A DNA stretch of 64,000 bases from Diphasiastrum complanatum (GCA_029204225.1 CM055103.1:24304163-24368162), one strand, 5' to 3'. Positions 1 through 11,577 are shown, numbered from the stretch's first letter. Program-made: numbers and translations. Notes: generated by a model not told the origin, from the letters alone.

Positions 1-523
1 ACAACTTTATGTATAATATGTTTCAAAAAGTGGAATTGCTTACTTGTAATATATTATTGATACTTATCAAGCTGCCTATAATTGCATGGAGAAGCACCCC
101 TTAAAGAAGAAAACTAATGCGTTAATTATATGATGAGGACGATAGTACCAACATCTCAATGTACATTCTTCTGCCATCTAGGACAAGATCTTTGTTTTTA
201 ATTTATTACATATAAATTGTATAAGCGTTGGTTTTGGCTTGTGTTTGTTTAAGTACAAGTGTCATACTGGTGATTGTCTGGGATTATCTTGAAAGCTATC
301 AAAAATTATAAGTCTGAGTGGGAATGAGACTTGTCATGCGGGCATGGAGACTTCCATGAGCTTATGAGCTAGATCCATTTGCCAAGTTGAACATCATTTA
401 ATAGTTAATAAGCTACTTTCAAGTAGATAGACATTGTACTCATCAAAATTGTTGTAATAAAGTGTTACCAAAATTCGACTATTGCATAACAAGTAAAATA
501 ATGCGACTGATGTTGATCTGAAA
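1..523. other. No gene seen; probably the 3' end of the minus-strand element to the right
   Basis: No open frame of note and no recognised domain. On the minus strand this lies directly downstream of the 653-codon ORF ending at 524, so I infer it is 3' untranslated sequence of that element. Its downstream LTR is not visible and would lie left of the window edge. Confidence 0.4.
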
Positions 524-2485
524 TCACCATATCCATGATAGTGCTTCTTTGATGTTGACATCTTTGATGAGCTTGAGAGCTTTGCACCGACCTAGCATCT
601 TCGAAAGTGATTCCTTCCAAATTTCATGTAGATGCTTGACTTTGAGGCTTGCTCCTTCTTCATGTGCATGTTCCTCCATGAGAAAATAAAGATTTCTTCT
701 TGACTTATTAGGATCACAAAGATCTAACATCATGTTACCATGATCTAGAGAATTAGACTTATCCAAATTGGCAAGACTATGCATGGTATAATAACAAAGT
801 GTTTGCATGATGATCATATCTTCATGCTTGTTTACCATGCTAATCTCAGATCTAATGAGGCTAAATACTTCATTATGGAGATAAGTGTCTTTAGAAGATG
901 ATTCACTTACTCTCATAAAGAGTTTACAATTTGCCTCAACACAAATTTTCAAACCATGAGTGAACAAATCACTTTTGCTCTTACATGACTCAAGAGCATA
1001 CATTCGATGAAATAACCATTTGCTTTCTAATTGATTTAAAGTCAATTTCAACCTTTTAAAAACATCATCTATGTTCTCAAGAGAGACTTCATACTCAACT
1101 AGTATGGCTTTACTCCAATTTGGAGATGCAATGATCTCACTAAAGCAGATTGATTTATCAAATGACATAAGAGAATTAAGTATGACATGTATACCACATG
1201 AGATATGCTCCTCTTTCCCTTGAAATGTGAGCCACATGGACTCAACCATATTTCTTGAGTTTCTTTTTGGAATCACAATTTGAGAAGGTCTCTCCTCCTC
1301 AATCCTTGGCACACTTGAACCTTGAGAAGGATTCTCCTCCTCAATCCTTGGCACATTTGGACCTTGAGATGACTCCTTAAGATCCTCTTCACGGTGCTCC
1401 TTTTTGATGGAAATCCGAGACCTCCATGTCTCATAATGATCACAACAAGTATGACCATTCAATATGCACTTCCTATGATTATCAAGATTACTTATGCTAG
1501 AAACATAAGTCCAAAAATCACCACAACTTTGCATGATTTTTCCAATATTGAAATCAAAAGGTATTTCCATCTCAATAAGGCTAACTACTTCCTTATGGAT
1601 ATAAGTGTCCACTTTGGATGCTTCACTTATTCTCGTAAGAAGTTTACAACTTGCCTTTAAGATTGAAAACTTACAATTTTCATCTTTATGAATGAACACA
1701 TCATTCATAATCTTATTGAAACCAAAAGATCCTACATGATGAAGATATTTCCATTTCCTTGACTTCATAACTAATGTAAGCTTACAAGGAAAACATATTT
1801 TGCTATCTTTTAAGGCATTACACTCAACTAGCATTGCCTTAAGCCACCTTTGAGATACAAAAATCCCTTCAAAGCAAAATAGATCTTCATAAGTTGACAT
1901 GAGAGCATAAATGAAACTATTTTCATTTTGTGATTGATGCTCCTTATTCTTGATTGATTTCTCTTGGATCATAACAATAAGTTTAAACTTATCTAAAGTT
2001 CCAAGCAAAATACTTGCCAAGGACATAAAATAAATCCAAGTTACTTTCATGAAAGTGACATCTATCTTTGCATCTTGAACCAAACAATGCACTTCCAAAT
2101 GAAAAATTTCAAAAGATTTGACATGTGTTGTGATGGACTCTTGAAGACAAATCTTGCAAGTCCTTGTGAGACTCCAAGCCTCATTCACCTTTCCACAAAG
2201 GAAACACCTTTCCTTGGACTTGTCCTTCTTGTATTTGCATTTTGAACTTGAAGCTCCATCCTTCACCTCGGCCCCCTTGCTTTGGTTCTCCTTGGATGGA
2301 CTGGTCTTCTTTTTGTAGCATCTTGAGAAAAAAAATCCTCCCTTGCCACAAAGGTTGCACTCATGATCCTTTCTTTCCTTCAATAGGATGCCACCTATTG
2401 ATGCCATGTGAATAAAAACTTGTGATATGATTCTACAAGTGTAATTTGTGACTTTCAAAAGACTAGATTTGAACATCTTCAACAA
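524..2485 (-). CDS. Gag-like 653-residue protein with internal duplication, in an LTR element without pol
   Basis: An uninterrupted 653-codon frame; no named family recognised. Near the N terminus are two Cys clusters: C43-x2-C46...C56 in a Lys-rich context, like a damaged zinc knuckle, and C94-x2-C97-x12-C110-x2-C113. The rest is a duplicated module: residues ~191-339 resemble ~434-580, both holding W-x-K-A-(M/I)-L-V-E, K-L-T-L, C-K-L near R-(I/V)-S-E-x-S, D-T-Y-x-H-x-E-V-x-S-L-I and ending near N-L-D. Residues ~103-165 may be part of a third copy. The linker (~373-402) repeats V-P-R-I-E-E-E twice. Upstream on the same strand are a 1.6-kb leader, a primer site and an LTR. No protease, integrase or RT is seen. 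I infer a non-autonomous retroelement gag; a captured host gene is possible. Confidence 0.6.
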   Translation of the reverse strand: MLKMFKSSLLKVTNYTCRIISQVFIHMASIGGILLKERKDHECNLCGKGGFFFSRCYKKKTSPSKENQSKGAEVKDGASSSKCKYKKDKSKERCFLCGKVNEAWSLTRTCKICLQESITTHVKSFEIFHLEVHCLVQDAKIDVTFMKVTWIYFMSLASILLGTLDKFKLIVMIQEKSIKNKEHQSQNENSFIYALMSTYEDLFCFEGIFVSQRWLKAMLVECNALKDSKICFPCKLTLVMKSRKWKYLHHVGSFGFNKIMNDVFIHKDENCKFSILKASCKLLTRISEASKVDTYIHKEVVSLIEMEIPFDFNIGKIMQSCGDFWTYVSSISNLDNHRKCILNGHTCCDHYETWRSRISIKKEHREEDLKESSQGPNVPRIEEENPSQGSSVPRIEEERPSQIVIPKRNSRNMVESMWLTFQGKEEHISCGIHVILNSLMSFDKSICFSEIIASPNWSKAILVEYEVSLENIDDVFKRLKLTLNQLESKWLFHRMYALESCKSKSDLFTHGLKICVEANCKLFMRVSESSSKDTYLHNEVFSLIRSEISMVNKHEDMIIMQTLCYYTMHSLANLDKSNSLDHGNMMLDLCDPNKSRRNLYFLMEEHAHEEGASLKVKHLHEIWKESLSKMLGRCKALKLIKDVNIKEALSWIW

Positions 2486-4071
2486 TCTAGAAGGATCTAC
2501 AAAAGATCTAGCTCACAAACCTAAGAATCAATCTTCACAGTAATGACTAGTCACTTGGAAACTTTGCTTTGATCACTAAGACAAAAGCACACAATCTTTG
2601 AATCAAATCACTAAAGAAATCAGATCCAATCTCCTATTGGACTCATCAAATACCAATGACTCTTTCTTTTGAAAGTTGAAATGGATATAAAAAAGATTTG
2701 ACACCTAGATTTTCCTTTTCACTTGACTAGTTCTCTCAACACTTGAGATTCTTGAACAGAAGATGGGTTTTGTTTCAAAGACATGAAAATCAAACTTAAT
2801 CACTTCTTTTGGACTCACTCTTGACCCAAATAGTCTCACACTTGAGATTTAGAATGAATTTGATCTGATTTGACAACAAACTATACCACCAATTTATCAC
2901 AAAGCTTAAAAAATTAGACAACTAGAGATTCACAAAGATCTCAACCATGCATGAATACTCAAATATGGAGGACTCCTCATTCTAGAAATCCAATGGGATC
3001 TCAAATTGACCCTCACACTCTCACAAAGAAAATTGAATAGAACTAATTTGAGTTTCATACATACTATGTCAATTTTTGCTCAACAAATTGAATTCAATCA
3101 CTCCTATTGGATTCCACCAATTACTCTACCTTTTAAGACTTGGAATGAAATTCAAAATCAAAAGTTGTGATTTTTCTCACTAAGATATTGTGCTTCAAAG
3201 AGCTAATGCCACTTAGAAAGATTTGATCACCTAGGAGAATACAAATTCTCCACCAATAACAACACAAAATGAGCTTCTAGATCTTGCCTTCTACAAAGGA
3301 AGGAACTCTTAGAAAATTGGATCTGTCTCTACACATTTGTCATAGACACCTTAATGACTCTTTTCAAACCTCACAAACACTCAAACAAATTGAGTAGGAT
3401 TGAATAATGTGACTTGGATCTCAATCTCTTTTCTAGAACTTTCAATTGAAGCCAATCTATGTCAAATTCTACAAAAGATTTGCATAGATGCTCTATATGC
3501 ACTAGAAACTCTCAAAGGTTTCACTTGGAGGACAGATCCAAGGATGTTTTCTAGCAAATTGATGCTTCTAAACTTTACCCTATCACTCTTGAACAAATCT
3601 AGAGTGATGGTACAATGGATTTCAACCTCTCACCTTGCATATCACTCCTTAATCTATGATTTTTAGCAAAATCTCTCTCAACTTCAACATACACTCAAAA
3701 ATTCAGAGATGATCAATTAATTCACCTATTTCAAGCTTCAAATTTAATTTCTTGGCTGATCTAATCCAGAATTAATCAAGGGATTAGATTCTCTATAGAA
3801 AATGCTTGATTTTGCACCAAAAATCACTCAAATTGGGTATGTGAGTCAAATTCTACAAATTTTTGAAATTTCTCAGTCAAAACCGGAGCTGTATGGCCTC
3901 ACATGTGTGAAAAGGGTTCCTAAAGCCCACAACAAGATTTGGACCAAAAATTTTGAGGATAGCTATCAAATCCAACTCGCTACACAAAATTTGACTAGTT
4001 TCCAAAAAACTGCTAATTTTGGCTTTGATTTGGATTAACCCTATCAATTTCAACAAAACCTCTTGTACTAG
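2486..4071 (-). other. Long untranslated leader of the minus-strand element
   Basis: Lies between the ORF start (2485) and the primer site (4072-4083), both on the minus strand. It is A/T-rich and holds only short ORFs without recognisable domains (for example 3400-3666 and 3802-4038 on the plus strand, which I read as chance). A 1.6-kb leader is long for a copia-like element and fits a non-autonomous derivative. Confidence 0.55.
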
Positions 4072-4083
4072 GCTCTGATACCA
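4072..4083 (-). promoter_or_regulatory. Primer-binding site, initiator-Met tRNA type
   Basis: The minus strand reads TGGTATCAGAGC, complementary to the 3' end of plant initiator Met-tRNA, the usual primer of copia elements. It directly abuts the LTR ending ...GCACA, which fixes strand and LTR boundary. Confidence 0.9.
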
Positions 4084-4916
4084 TGTGCAAAAAGTACAAA
4101 AAGGACCAAGAGTGGATCCTAATATGATCCTCAAGAGGGATTGGTTGTCAGATTACTTGATCTATCAATCTACTTGAGATTAAGATCAATCTAGATCAAT
4201 TCTAGACACAAAATCCTAACAAGAACAATCATTAATTGAAGGTAAGTGTACTTTATGGTCTCACACGTGTGAAACACTGTCTGAGTACGGACTCCAACAT
4301 GAAAATCAAGTACACATTGATAGAACCTCAAAATAATCAAAACAAATGTAGACAAATGGAGAGAATCACTCTAAATTGCTTCCAAAACCAAGATTGGTGT
4401 CTCACATTGATTATGGCCAAATGTGGCTCTATATATACAATAAGTGGGAGCTCGTGGTACTGATCATCCCTATGATCCCACATGTGTGAAGGTGCTTTGT
4501 CATATGATGATTTATCATGCAAAACTGACACTTGGACAAAACCTTCTATTTTGAGCACTTTTGGTCCATTTTCCTTCTTTATGGAGATCTACTTGGAAAT
4601 CTTCTAGAAGTCAAAATTCGTCTACTTCAGCTTATTCCACACATGTGAGCTGTCCTCTACACATGGGATATGACACCTAACCAAAGGATGTGGCTCATGC
4701 AATCAATAGATTGATGCCATGTGTCATATGTCTAGAAAACTAGTTTTTAGCCTTTTTAGCCACTAGAACTTGAATTAAATCATATGTACAGCCTATATGA
4801 TTATGGTACATGACAAGTACACTATTTTCACACGTGGTAACAGTCTCCACACATGTGTAATCATCCTATATACAAGATTTTTGGCCTCTACCAAGCTTAT
4901 TTTTGTATTTTTCACA
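4084..4916 (-). repeat. 5' LTR of the 653-codon ORF element (833 bp)
   Basis: In minus orientation the LTR starts TGTGAAAAAT and ends TTTTTGCACA next to the primer site. The inner end is firm; the outer end (4916) is inferred from the TG start and similarity to the TGTGAAA starts of other LTRs here. It holds several near-palindromic CACA(C/T)GTGTG motifs (about 3902, 4262, 4482, 4640, 4832, 4850). No second LTR is in the window. Confidence 0.75.
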
Positions 4917-5135
4917 TGAACTAATGATGAGAAATCTTGGTTTGTGAAGCTATCATTGTGTTTTGACTCTCTTAAGCACTTTCTTTGTGAATGAATGCTT
5001 TGTAAATGATAAGTAAATTATTTTTCTGTTATCACGCCGTACAGTAGCTGTACTTCACACGTGTGAAGCCGTGGATCATCTTTTTTTATTGTTCTTGCTT
5101 GGAAACACAAAGATTGTCAAGTACAAGCTAGTGGT
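4917..5135 (+). repeat. LTR fragment, same family as the solo LTR at 23643-24309
   Basis: Aligns by eye with about 24000-24215: shared CTCTTAAGCACTTT, a GTACAGTAG stretch, a TTCACACGTGTGAAG-type palindrome and ACAAAGATTGTCAAGTA. The match begins where the neighbouring minus-strand LTR ends, so that element probably inserted into this older LTR. The other half of the old LTR is not in the window. Confidence 0.65.
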
Positions 5136-6189
5136 CACTCCAGTTGTATGTGGTTATTAGTTATCCTACGTCATTCTGGACGTGATCGATAAAGTAATTA
5201 ATAGTCATATGAGGGCCCATACCTATATTTGGACATAGGAGCACTTGCATGGTGATTAATGCAAGAATAGGAGGTCAATAGCTTATTATAGGATTGCATG
5301 GGGATCCTAAGGGTATTATTCTCTCCTCTTGGAGAGAATATATACCATGGAAACTCGCCCGTCTCCCTATTGGAATATCAGATTCATGAGCCAGGATCCT
5401 CTCCTCTCTTGTATTCATTCATTGTGGCTTGGGGGTTAGAGTATTGACTAGTCTTTTCATGTTGGTTGGGCGGTTTATGCTTCACAGGTGTCCTTTTGGT
5501 TTGCATGTGACAGGATTTTTGAAGATCTTCACTTGGCGATCATCATAATAAGGCAAGAAGTGAAGTGGACATCTAGATTAGTAAATGAGTTTTGTTATGT
5601 AATCTGGATTTCTTTTGAATCTTTGAATATTTGCATAATACCAGTTATGGAGTAATTCCATAGTAATTTTTTTATTATGAGAGTGACCATATATTTTGGT
5701 ATGATTTGGATGAAAAAGAAGTTAGTGAACACGTGGATCTCATTTAAATTGTTAGTACTAGAAATTTTTTTCCCTTAGAGGTCATGTTCTTTGTTGGAGA
5801 GATTATGAGCCTATTACTGACCAGAAGAGGTTGACAGTGTGTCAGGAAGCCATGTGTAGGAGTCTTCTTGTTGAATCACCCTTTCATAGATGAATTATTG
5901 ATATCTATCATAAACAAAACTTTTGGATTTTCCAGTGTTTTGGTTGTGTCTCATATGTGCATGTACATGGTATAGGAATTCTAGATTGATTATTTGGATC
6001 TCTAGAATATTGGATAAGGCAATTAAGGATTTTCTGGAAGGAAGAACTGGTGTTATGGGACATCAACAATTTTGGAAAGGAGATTCTAAAACTATAAAGA
6101 TGTGATTATCAATGGAGTATTTTAGTACCTAGTTGTGATATGGAAAATGGAAGACCATTCATTAAATGTTGGAGTGTTTTGTAAAATTT
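5136..6189. other. No recognisable gene
   Basis: About 1 kb without a convincing coding frame. The short plus-strand ORF 5923-6105 has no recognisable domain. The gypsy integrase remnant further right suggests this is decayed retroelement sequence, but no motif proves it. Confidence 0.4.
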
Positions 6190-6585
6190 TGAGATTTAAT
6201 CCAGATTCCAATGTGGGTATGTCATTACAAGATTAGTTAGCATTCTACACACAAGATTACAAGATATCGCAAATACAGTGCACCAATTGATAGATGAATC
6301 CAAAAGAACTCGTGTATAAGCATGAAGTGAGATAAGAGAGAAAGAATGTGTCTTTTTCCACAAGTGTACATCTATATATAGCAGATCCATGACTCATTGA
6401 TGAGTTTGGTTTTCCTCCATAACAAAAATCCTAGCATCAATGTGGACTAGATTCAAATATCTCCACATTCAAATTGAAAGTGTTTATTCAAATGCTTGTA
6501 GACTAATATAACTTTGAAAAGTCAAACTCTAAGTTTAATATGAAAATTGGCCTCAATTGCCAAATATACAAATATGACCAAAATA
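6190..6585 (-). repeat. LTR-like fragment related to the solo LTR at 26785-27433, inverted
   Basis: The reverse complement aligns by eye with 26820-27205: shared GACTTTTCAAAGTT, TTTGAATAAACACTTT, CTCATTTCATGCTTATACA-like and ATTGGTGCACT stretches in the same order. Similarity fades past the TGTAGAATG shared by both. Ends not defined. Confidence 0.6.
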
Positions 6586-6719
6586 GCAAAACTAGTTGAA
6601 ATTTCTCACATAAGCTTATCCAGCTTAAATAGATACATTAGCAATCAATAGATTAGTTAGCTTTAGAAATTCAGCTCTTAGTTGATTAGGAGCATAACAT
6701 AGTTAGGATAGAAGGTTAT

Positions 6720-7205
6720 AAATTTCAAGATGTTTTTCCAATTGAATTACCTCATGGTTTACCACCTTCTAGACAATAGAATTAAAACTAAGTGAGGTTC
6801 CAAGCTTATGGAATACAACTAACCAAAAGTGACCTGTAAACTTAGGATCTCTTTTACTAACAATATCACTTGGCTATCCATAAATTCTAAATAATCTTTT
6901 CACAAAGATCTAGGCTAAATCTAAAGCCTTTGTCGTTGACTTTTTAGGTATGAACATGGCTAACTTAGCTAACATGTCCACTACAACACAAATAGAATAG
7001 GTGTTAAGAAGTCCAACTACAAGATCCATAGATATGCTTTTCCATCATTTCTGAGGGGGATGTAACAATTCTCCAGTCTTCAGGCATTTTGCTTTGGCTA
7101 GTTGACAGGGTTTACACTTATCACATAAGACTTGATATATGGCTAGAGTTTTGGCCAAAAAAACTCTATTTTGACCAAGTGTAAACTCCTTGGTATACTT
7201 GGATG
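6720..7205 (-). pseudogene. Ty3/gypsy integrase remnant
   Basis: The minus strand encodes a degenerate gypsy integrase. The zinc-binding end reads C-D-K-C-K-P-C-Q-L-A-K-A-K, followed by W-K-S-I-S-M-D-L-V-V-G-L, V-V-V-D-M-L-A-K and a stretch matching the usual G-L-P-x-x-I-V-S-D-R-D-P-(R/K)-F block. In-frame stops interrupt it several times, and the second catalytic Asp (first D of S-D-R-D) reads K. The E-containing block is missing. No flanking gypsy RT or LTR was identified nearby. Confidence 0.8.
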
Positions 7206-7400
7206 TCCTATACATGGTTATTAATTACATATTTGGCCTAGTATGGAATGGCAAGACATAATTAATGAACTTGGATGACTTGCACAATGTTATATTACAT
7301 ATATGGATATTTTGGAATGGCGAGGTATAATTAATAAACTCATACACTGGAGTACCGAATATCAATGTCAAGGATTATTCCAAATCCCATATATTGGATG
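7206..7400. repeat. Short direct duplication
   Basis: About 7228-7275 and 7298-7340 resemble each other: TATGGAATGGCAAGACATAA versus TTTGGAATGGCGAGGTATAA, each followed by TTAATGAACTT or TTAATAAACTC and preceded by ACATAT. It may be a decayed tandem duplication just outside the DNA transposon. Confidence 0.45.
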
Positions 7401-7429
7401 GATTTCAGTAAAACACCCGCCGCAATTTG

Positions 7430-7880
7430 CGACGCAAATTGCGAGCTTAATTTTCTTTTAATTTGTCGTGGACGTCGATAAAACACGTCATAGTGGGGTC
7501 GTCAGAATCCGAAATTTATAAAACACGTCAGAGTCCGACATCCATAACTTGTCAGAACCCGAACATCAAGTCCCGATGGATGGTGGTCGGGTCCGATGTG
7601 GACGTCAGATTCCGACGTCCCACGTGGATGTCGAAATCTGACGTCCAAAGACGTCACTTCCGATCCGACGTCAATGTCGAAATCTGATGACAAAATTATA
7701 CATCGGATTCCGATGTCTGTTGGTTCAGAATGCTCCCAAAAATCGTCCAACGTCCATCTAACGTCTACTTGAATGTCGGATTCCGACGTCCCAAAAACAC
7801 GTCGGATTCCGAAGTCTGTTAAAAGAATTATATAAAAAAAAAGGTCCGGACGCGTTTGGATGTCGGATTGCAATGTCCGT
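7430..7880. repeat. Subterminal repeat array of a CACTA-type DNA transposon
   Basis: A dense cluster of variants of GTCGGATTCCGACGTC in both orientations, for example near 7608, 7703, 7773, 7800 and 7861, with GTCGAAATCTGACGT variants near 7627 and 7673. The core is close to a palindrome. The same motif clusters at 24640-25020. Such arrays in CACTA elements bind the element's own protein; here that is inference from the two transposase-like genes to the right. The outer terminus was not found. Confidence 0.65.
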
Positions 7881-8460
7881 GATTAGGTTAAAAATAAATA
7901 AAAAATACGTAAAAAAGCAGCGCGCGCATTTTTACAAGCTATTCTTGGAGTGGTGTTCTTGGAGAAGCGATGTTCATGAATTGTTTTTTAAACAATATTT
8001 TTGAGTTGCATTCAACATTTGGATCAAATAACAAGCTAAGCACGAGAGGTACTTTTCATTCCTAAATTACTTAATGCACATAAATTACTTTTCATTCCTA
8101 TATTTTATTGCATTACTTCATGTGCATTATGAATGACAATACTTTATTGCATTGCTTTATGCACATCATAACATCATAAATTTCATTTAGATTTCTATAT
8201 ATAATATTGATTCTTGTTTTGAAATCCGACATTGCACATGGTTTTGAATTCTTAGTTAGTAATTACGTCAATCCACATCTCAAAATTTGACATAACATTG
8301 CACATATAAAAGCAATGGCAATATAGCACGATCATTTGCAATAATAATATATTCATAATATCAATCAATGTATTACAAAATTTGTGCTTTAATTTTGCAT
8401 GAGTATCTCTAGATCTAACATCAACTAAAAACTGCATCAACTAGAACTTATAGATCTAAT
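7881..8460. other. Non-coding interior of the DNA transposon
   Basis: Between the subterminal array and the last exon of the minus-strand gene. A/T-rich; the 62-codon minus ORF at 8252-8440 shows no domain. Nothing else recognised. Confidence 0.4.
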
Positions 8461-9461
8461 CTACTCATCGTCGTCGTGACGTCCAGTCTGCATGAACGCA
8501 AGCAAACAAACTACATTAATATTTAATGCTCGATCGTATTAAATTAAATAAAATTCACGTCGGAATACAAAAAACCACATTGGTATGAATACAAAAACTA
8601 GTACTTGCATTTGGAGGATGACCCTCGCTCTTTAGTTTGTCGACTAATGTCTCGTATGATTCCCTGAAGGCCAAGTCATACTGCTCCTTAGTTGGCAGAC
8701 GTCCATAGTCCATCAACTATCCATGCATTCAATTTAAGTTGAAATTAATTTAGGGCTAGGTTGGAGCAGCTAGTCATAACGCATATTAAAAAATAAAAGC
8801 ATATGAAATCAAAGATAAACCATAAGAGTAGTTTAGGTTCACTTACCATGCTTGCTTGCAATTCCATCTTTCTGCTCGAGCCCAATCTAGGATTGCCTAT
8901 CTCATGCATCCTAGCGGTCACGACATCTTTCTGAATCTTGTATTTATCTAGTGTTCATTCATCCGCTTTTATACGGTTCCAATCACTTCTTGAACACCAC
9001 CAGGAGGGCTTGGATTGTCCGTCCCTATAAGCTCGTCATGCCATATCACAACGATGCCTAATCCATAAGCTCATATGCTTATGAATTTCCTTCTCATCAA
9101 ATTTATCTTCTTGCTGAAATTTGTTATGAAGGGTACCAACAACCTGTCGTTTATTGGCGGCAGATTGTTCGGACCATTTATTAAACAATCTGTCATCAAA
9201 ATGGCGTTGGCATAAAGAATAGAGCCGGTCCAAAACCACCCTCCCTTTTCTATCGGCAATTATGTTACCTTGAAGATCCATGTCGTAATAAGGATTTGTG
9301 GATGACTCTTTGGTAGGGGCGGGAGTCGCGGCCGCTTGTGAGGAACCACCCTCATCTTGGCTAAGCATACTTTGTAGTCATGCTTTCTGCTCAGGAGTTA
9401 ATGATGCATAAAAAGTTAAAACATAATCTCCTGAGCTTTCACCACTACCTAAACCCGACAT
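8461..9461 (-). pseudogene. CACTA-associated second protein (Ptta/En/Spm-like), broken gene
   Basis: Reading the minus strand, ATG at 9459-9461 opens a frame M-S-G-L-G-S-G-E-S-S with Y-A-S-L-T-P-E-Q-K-A, then a TGA where W is likely, then L-Q-S-M-L-S-Q-D-E-G-G-S. Residues from 9368 to 9036 stay open and include Y-D-M-D-L-Q-G-N-I-I, H-N-K-F-Q-Q-E-D-K-F and W-I-R-H-R-C-D-M-A. Exon 1 seems to end at 8847 (donor GTAAGT), exon 2 spans 8716-8605 (L-M-D-Y-G-R-L-P-T-K-E-Q-Y-D-L-A-F), and a short last exon ends near 8461. Composition and arrangement fit the small second gene of plant CACTA elements. It is divergent from the TNP2-like gene at 9989. Stops and a shift near 9035 make it a pseudogene. Confidence 0.6.
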
Positions 9462-9988
9462 GATTACTTCATTCATAAACATACAATACATTATAATAAA
9501 CCCTAATATATTGAAATCAAGTAGAAAAGAAAATCGACTACAGAACTTTAATGCATATTGGAGTGGGATTCATACCTGTGATAACAAAAGAAGAGATAGA
9601 TATGTGTTTAATCATATAAGTGACAACGTATAAGAATAATACTATCTTAAAATTAAAACATGAGAATGATACAATAATTGGAAGATAAAAACCATGCTAT
9701 CTAAATATTGGAAGATAAGAATCATGCTATCTAACTATCGAAGATAAGAACTAGCATATTGTTTTTTAAAAATTGATTAATTTTATGCTATTTGTGTTTT
9801 GTACATGTACATATATGCAGTTTATCACAATGAGATGAATTATTTCATATCAGTCTAGCGATGAAGACACTACTCAAGTTAACAGGGTAAGAAATTAACA
9901 TGCATGTTTTCTTGTTCATAAAGACTTTGTTATTATAAGTTAAACTATTGCGCTAAAGTGAAATGTACTTGATTTTTGTTTCTCGTAG
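9462..9988. promoter_or_regulatory. Divergent intergenic region between the two transposon genes
   Basis: About 500 bp of A/T-rich sequence between the start of the minus-strand gene and the first recognisable TNP2-like exon. It presumably holds both promoters; no clear TATA box is assigned. It contains two near-copies of an AAGATAAGAA..CATGCTATCTAA stretch around 9685-9745. Confidence 0.4.
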
Positions 9989-11110
9989 AAAAATTATTTT
10001 TAAAATAAAATATGGTGCACATGCGTCAAGTGTGATGGGCAATAGATGCATGAAAGACGCATTGTTGAAAATCATTTGTGGAAGTTTGGACAAAAAGAAG
10101 AAGGTCAACCATCAAATTTGGAAGACGTTGAGGTTTGTTAACTTTATATGATTGTTTTTTATTATAATATTTGTCAATCTATATACATCACTTATGGAAT
10201 TTGTTTCATGTGTGTAGCCAATAAATCAAATGCCATTCCACGGAGTTGATCCATCCGTGTTTAGTTACAATCAACATCAAGTTTTGATAGACATGAGAGA
10301 ACAAAGAATGAAACAAATTCAAGAGACAAACACAATTGGAAAAAGAGTAATCAACTTGATTCTAATGATGATGATGATGAGGTGCAACACGATGAAGCAA
10401 TGCACAACATATTTGAATCTTACTTTGAAACAAATGAGAATGATGCCATGCACGCATCTTCTAATGAAAACGGAGATCACGAACAATTTGAGATGGATGA
10501 AGACAAGATTCTATTGCACAAGGAGGCAAACACTCATTTGTATGGAGCATCCATTTCGAGACTAGCTATGTCAATCCTTATTCTAAACCTTCAAGCAACA
10601 TACAAATGGAATGATCGTAGCATGACATCATTATTCGGGTACTTAACACATGACACAACTATTGTACTTTATAGCGTATTTACATTAAGTTGATTTTTTT
10701 CTTTTCTAACAACTCACATTGCTCTTTTTTTAGGTTGTTGCATCGAATACTTCCGAAAGAAAATGTGATACCTAAAACATGAAAAGAAACATGAAAGATG
10801 ATAATCATGCTTGGAACGGATTACGACACAATACATGCATGTCCATACATGTTCTATATAGAGGTGAGCATTCAGGAAAGCTTCAATGTCCAATGTGTAA
10901 CGCTTCACGTTTTGGAGATGACGTACAAGGGGATAAAGTGCCACGAAAAGTGTTACAACATTTTTCAATTATTCCACGATTGCAATGTTTATTTCGATGT
11001 AAAGCTTTGGCACAACTAATGGATTGGCATGTCAAAAATCGGTCTACGGATGTCATGCGAGTACCAAGTGACTCACCTGCATGGAAACATATTGAAGACC
11101 AATGGCCCGA

Positions 11111-11212
11111 GTTAACGAGCACAACTGGCCATGTGGAGCAAGTTGATGCTTGAACGCTAAAAGGATTTATGCCATCCATAGCAAGGCCAAATCTCAAATT
11201 ACATATCTCCAT
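11111..11212 (-). other. Small inversion inside the TNP2-like gene
   Basis: The surrounding transposase reads on the plus strand, but here the minus strand carries the expected next block: R-F-G-L-A-M-D-G-I-N-P-F followed by C-S-T-W-P-V-V-L-V. The plus strand gives W-K-H-I-E-D-Q-W-P-E-L just before and L-L-L-A-L-L-I-P just after, exactly the blocks that flank it in TNP2 proteins. Breakpoints are near GTTAAC (11111) and CCATGG (11209), both palindromes, so they cannot be set to the base. Confidence 0.8.
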
Positions 11213-11577
11213 GGTTGAGTATTAAAACATGACACTTGTTGTTGGCTTTATTGATTCCAAGAAAGTACAAGGCCAAAAACATGGATGTGTATCTTGCAAC
11301 TTTGGTCGATGAATTATGCATTCTTTGGAATGATATTCACGCTTACGACATCTTGAGACCTTTACAACAAAGGAACTTCATTGTTCGTGGGATTCTAATG
11401 TGGACGATGCATGACTACCCTGGTTTAAGAGAATGTTCAGGTATCTATATATTTAATCTAATCTGTTTCAGGGTTTAGCGTTTGAGTATATTTAACTAAG
11501 CTTATGGACTATGCAAGTTTAACCACATCGGGTTACAATGCATGTTATATTTGTGGACCACATTTGGAGGGTCGACA

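Noticed and set aside
524-2485. The 653-codon ORF as a host zinc-finger gene
   Set aside because: A primer site and LTR in the correct orientation upstream make a retroelement more likely, though a captured host gene is not excluded.
7340-7420. CACTGGAG or the ACCCGCCGCAATTTGCGACGC region as the left transposon terminus
   Set aside because: Neither matches the CACTACC terminus at 24603 and no partner end was found.
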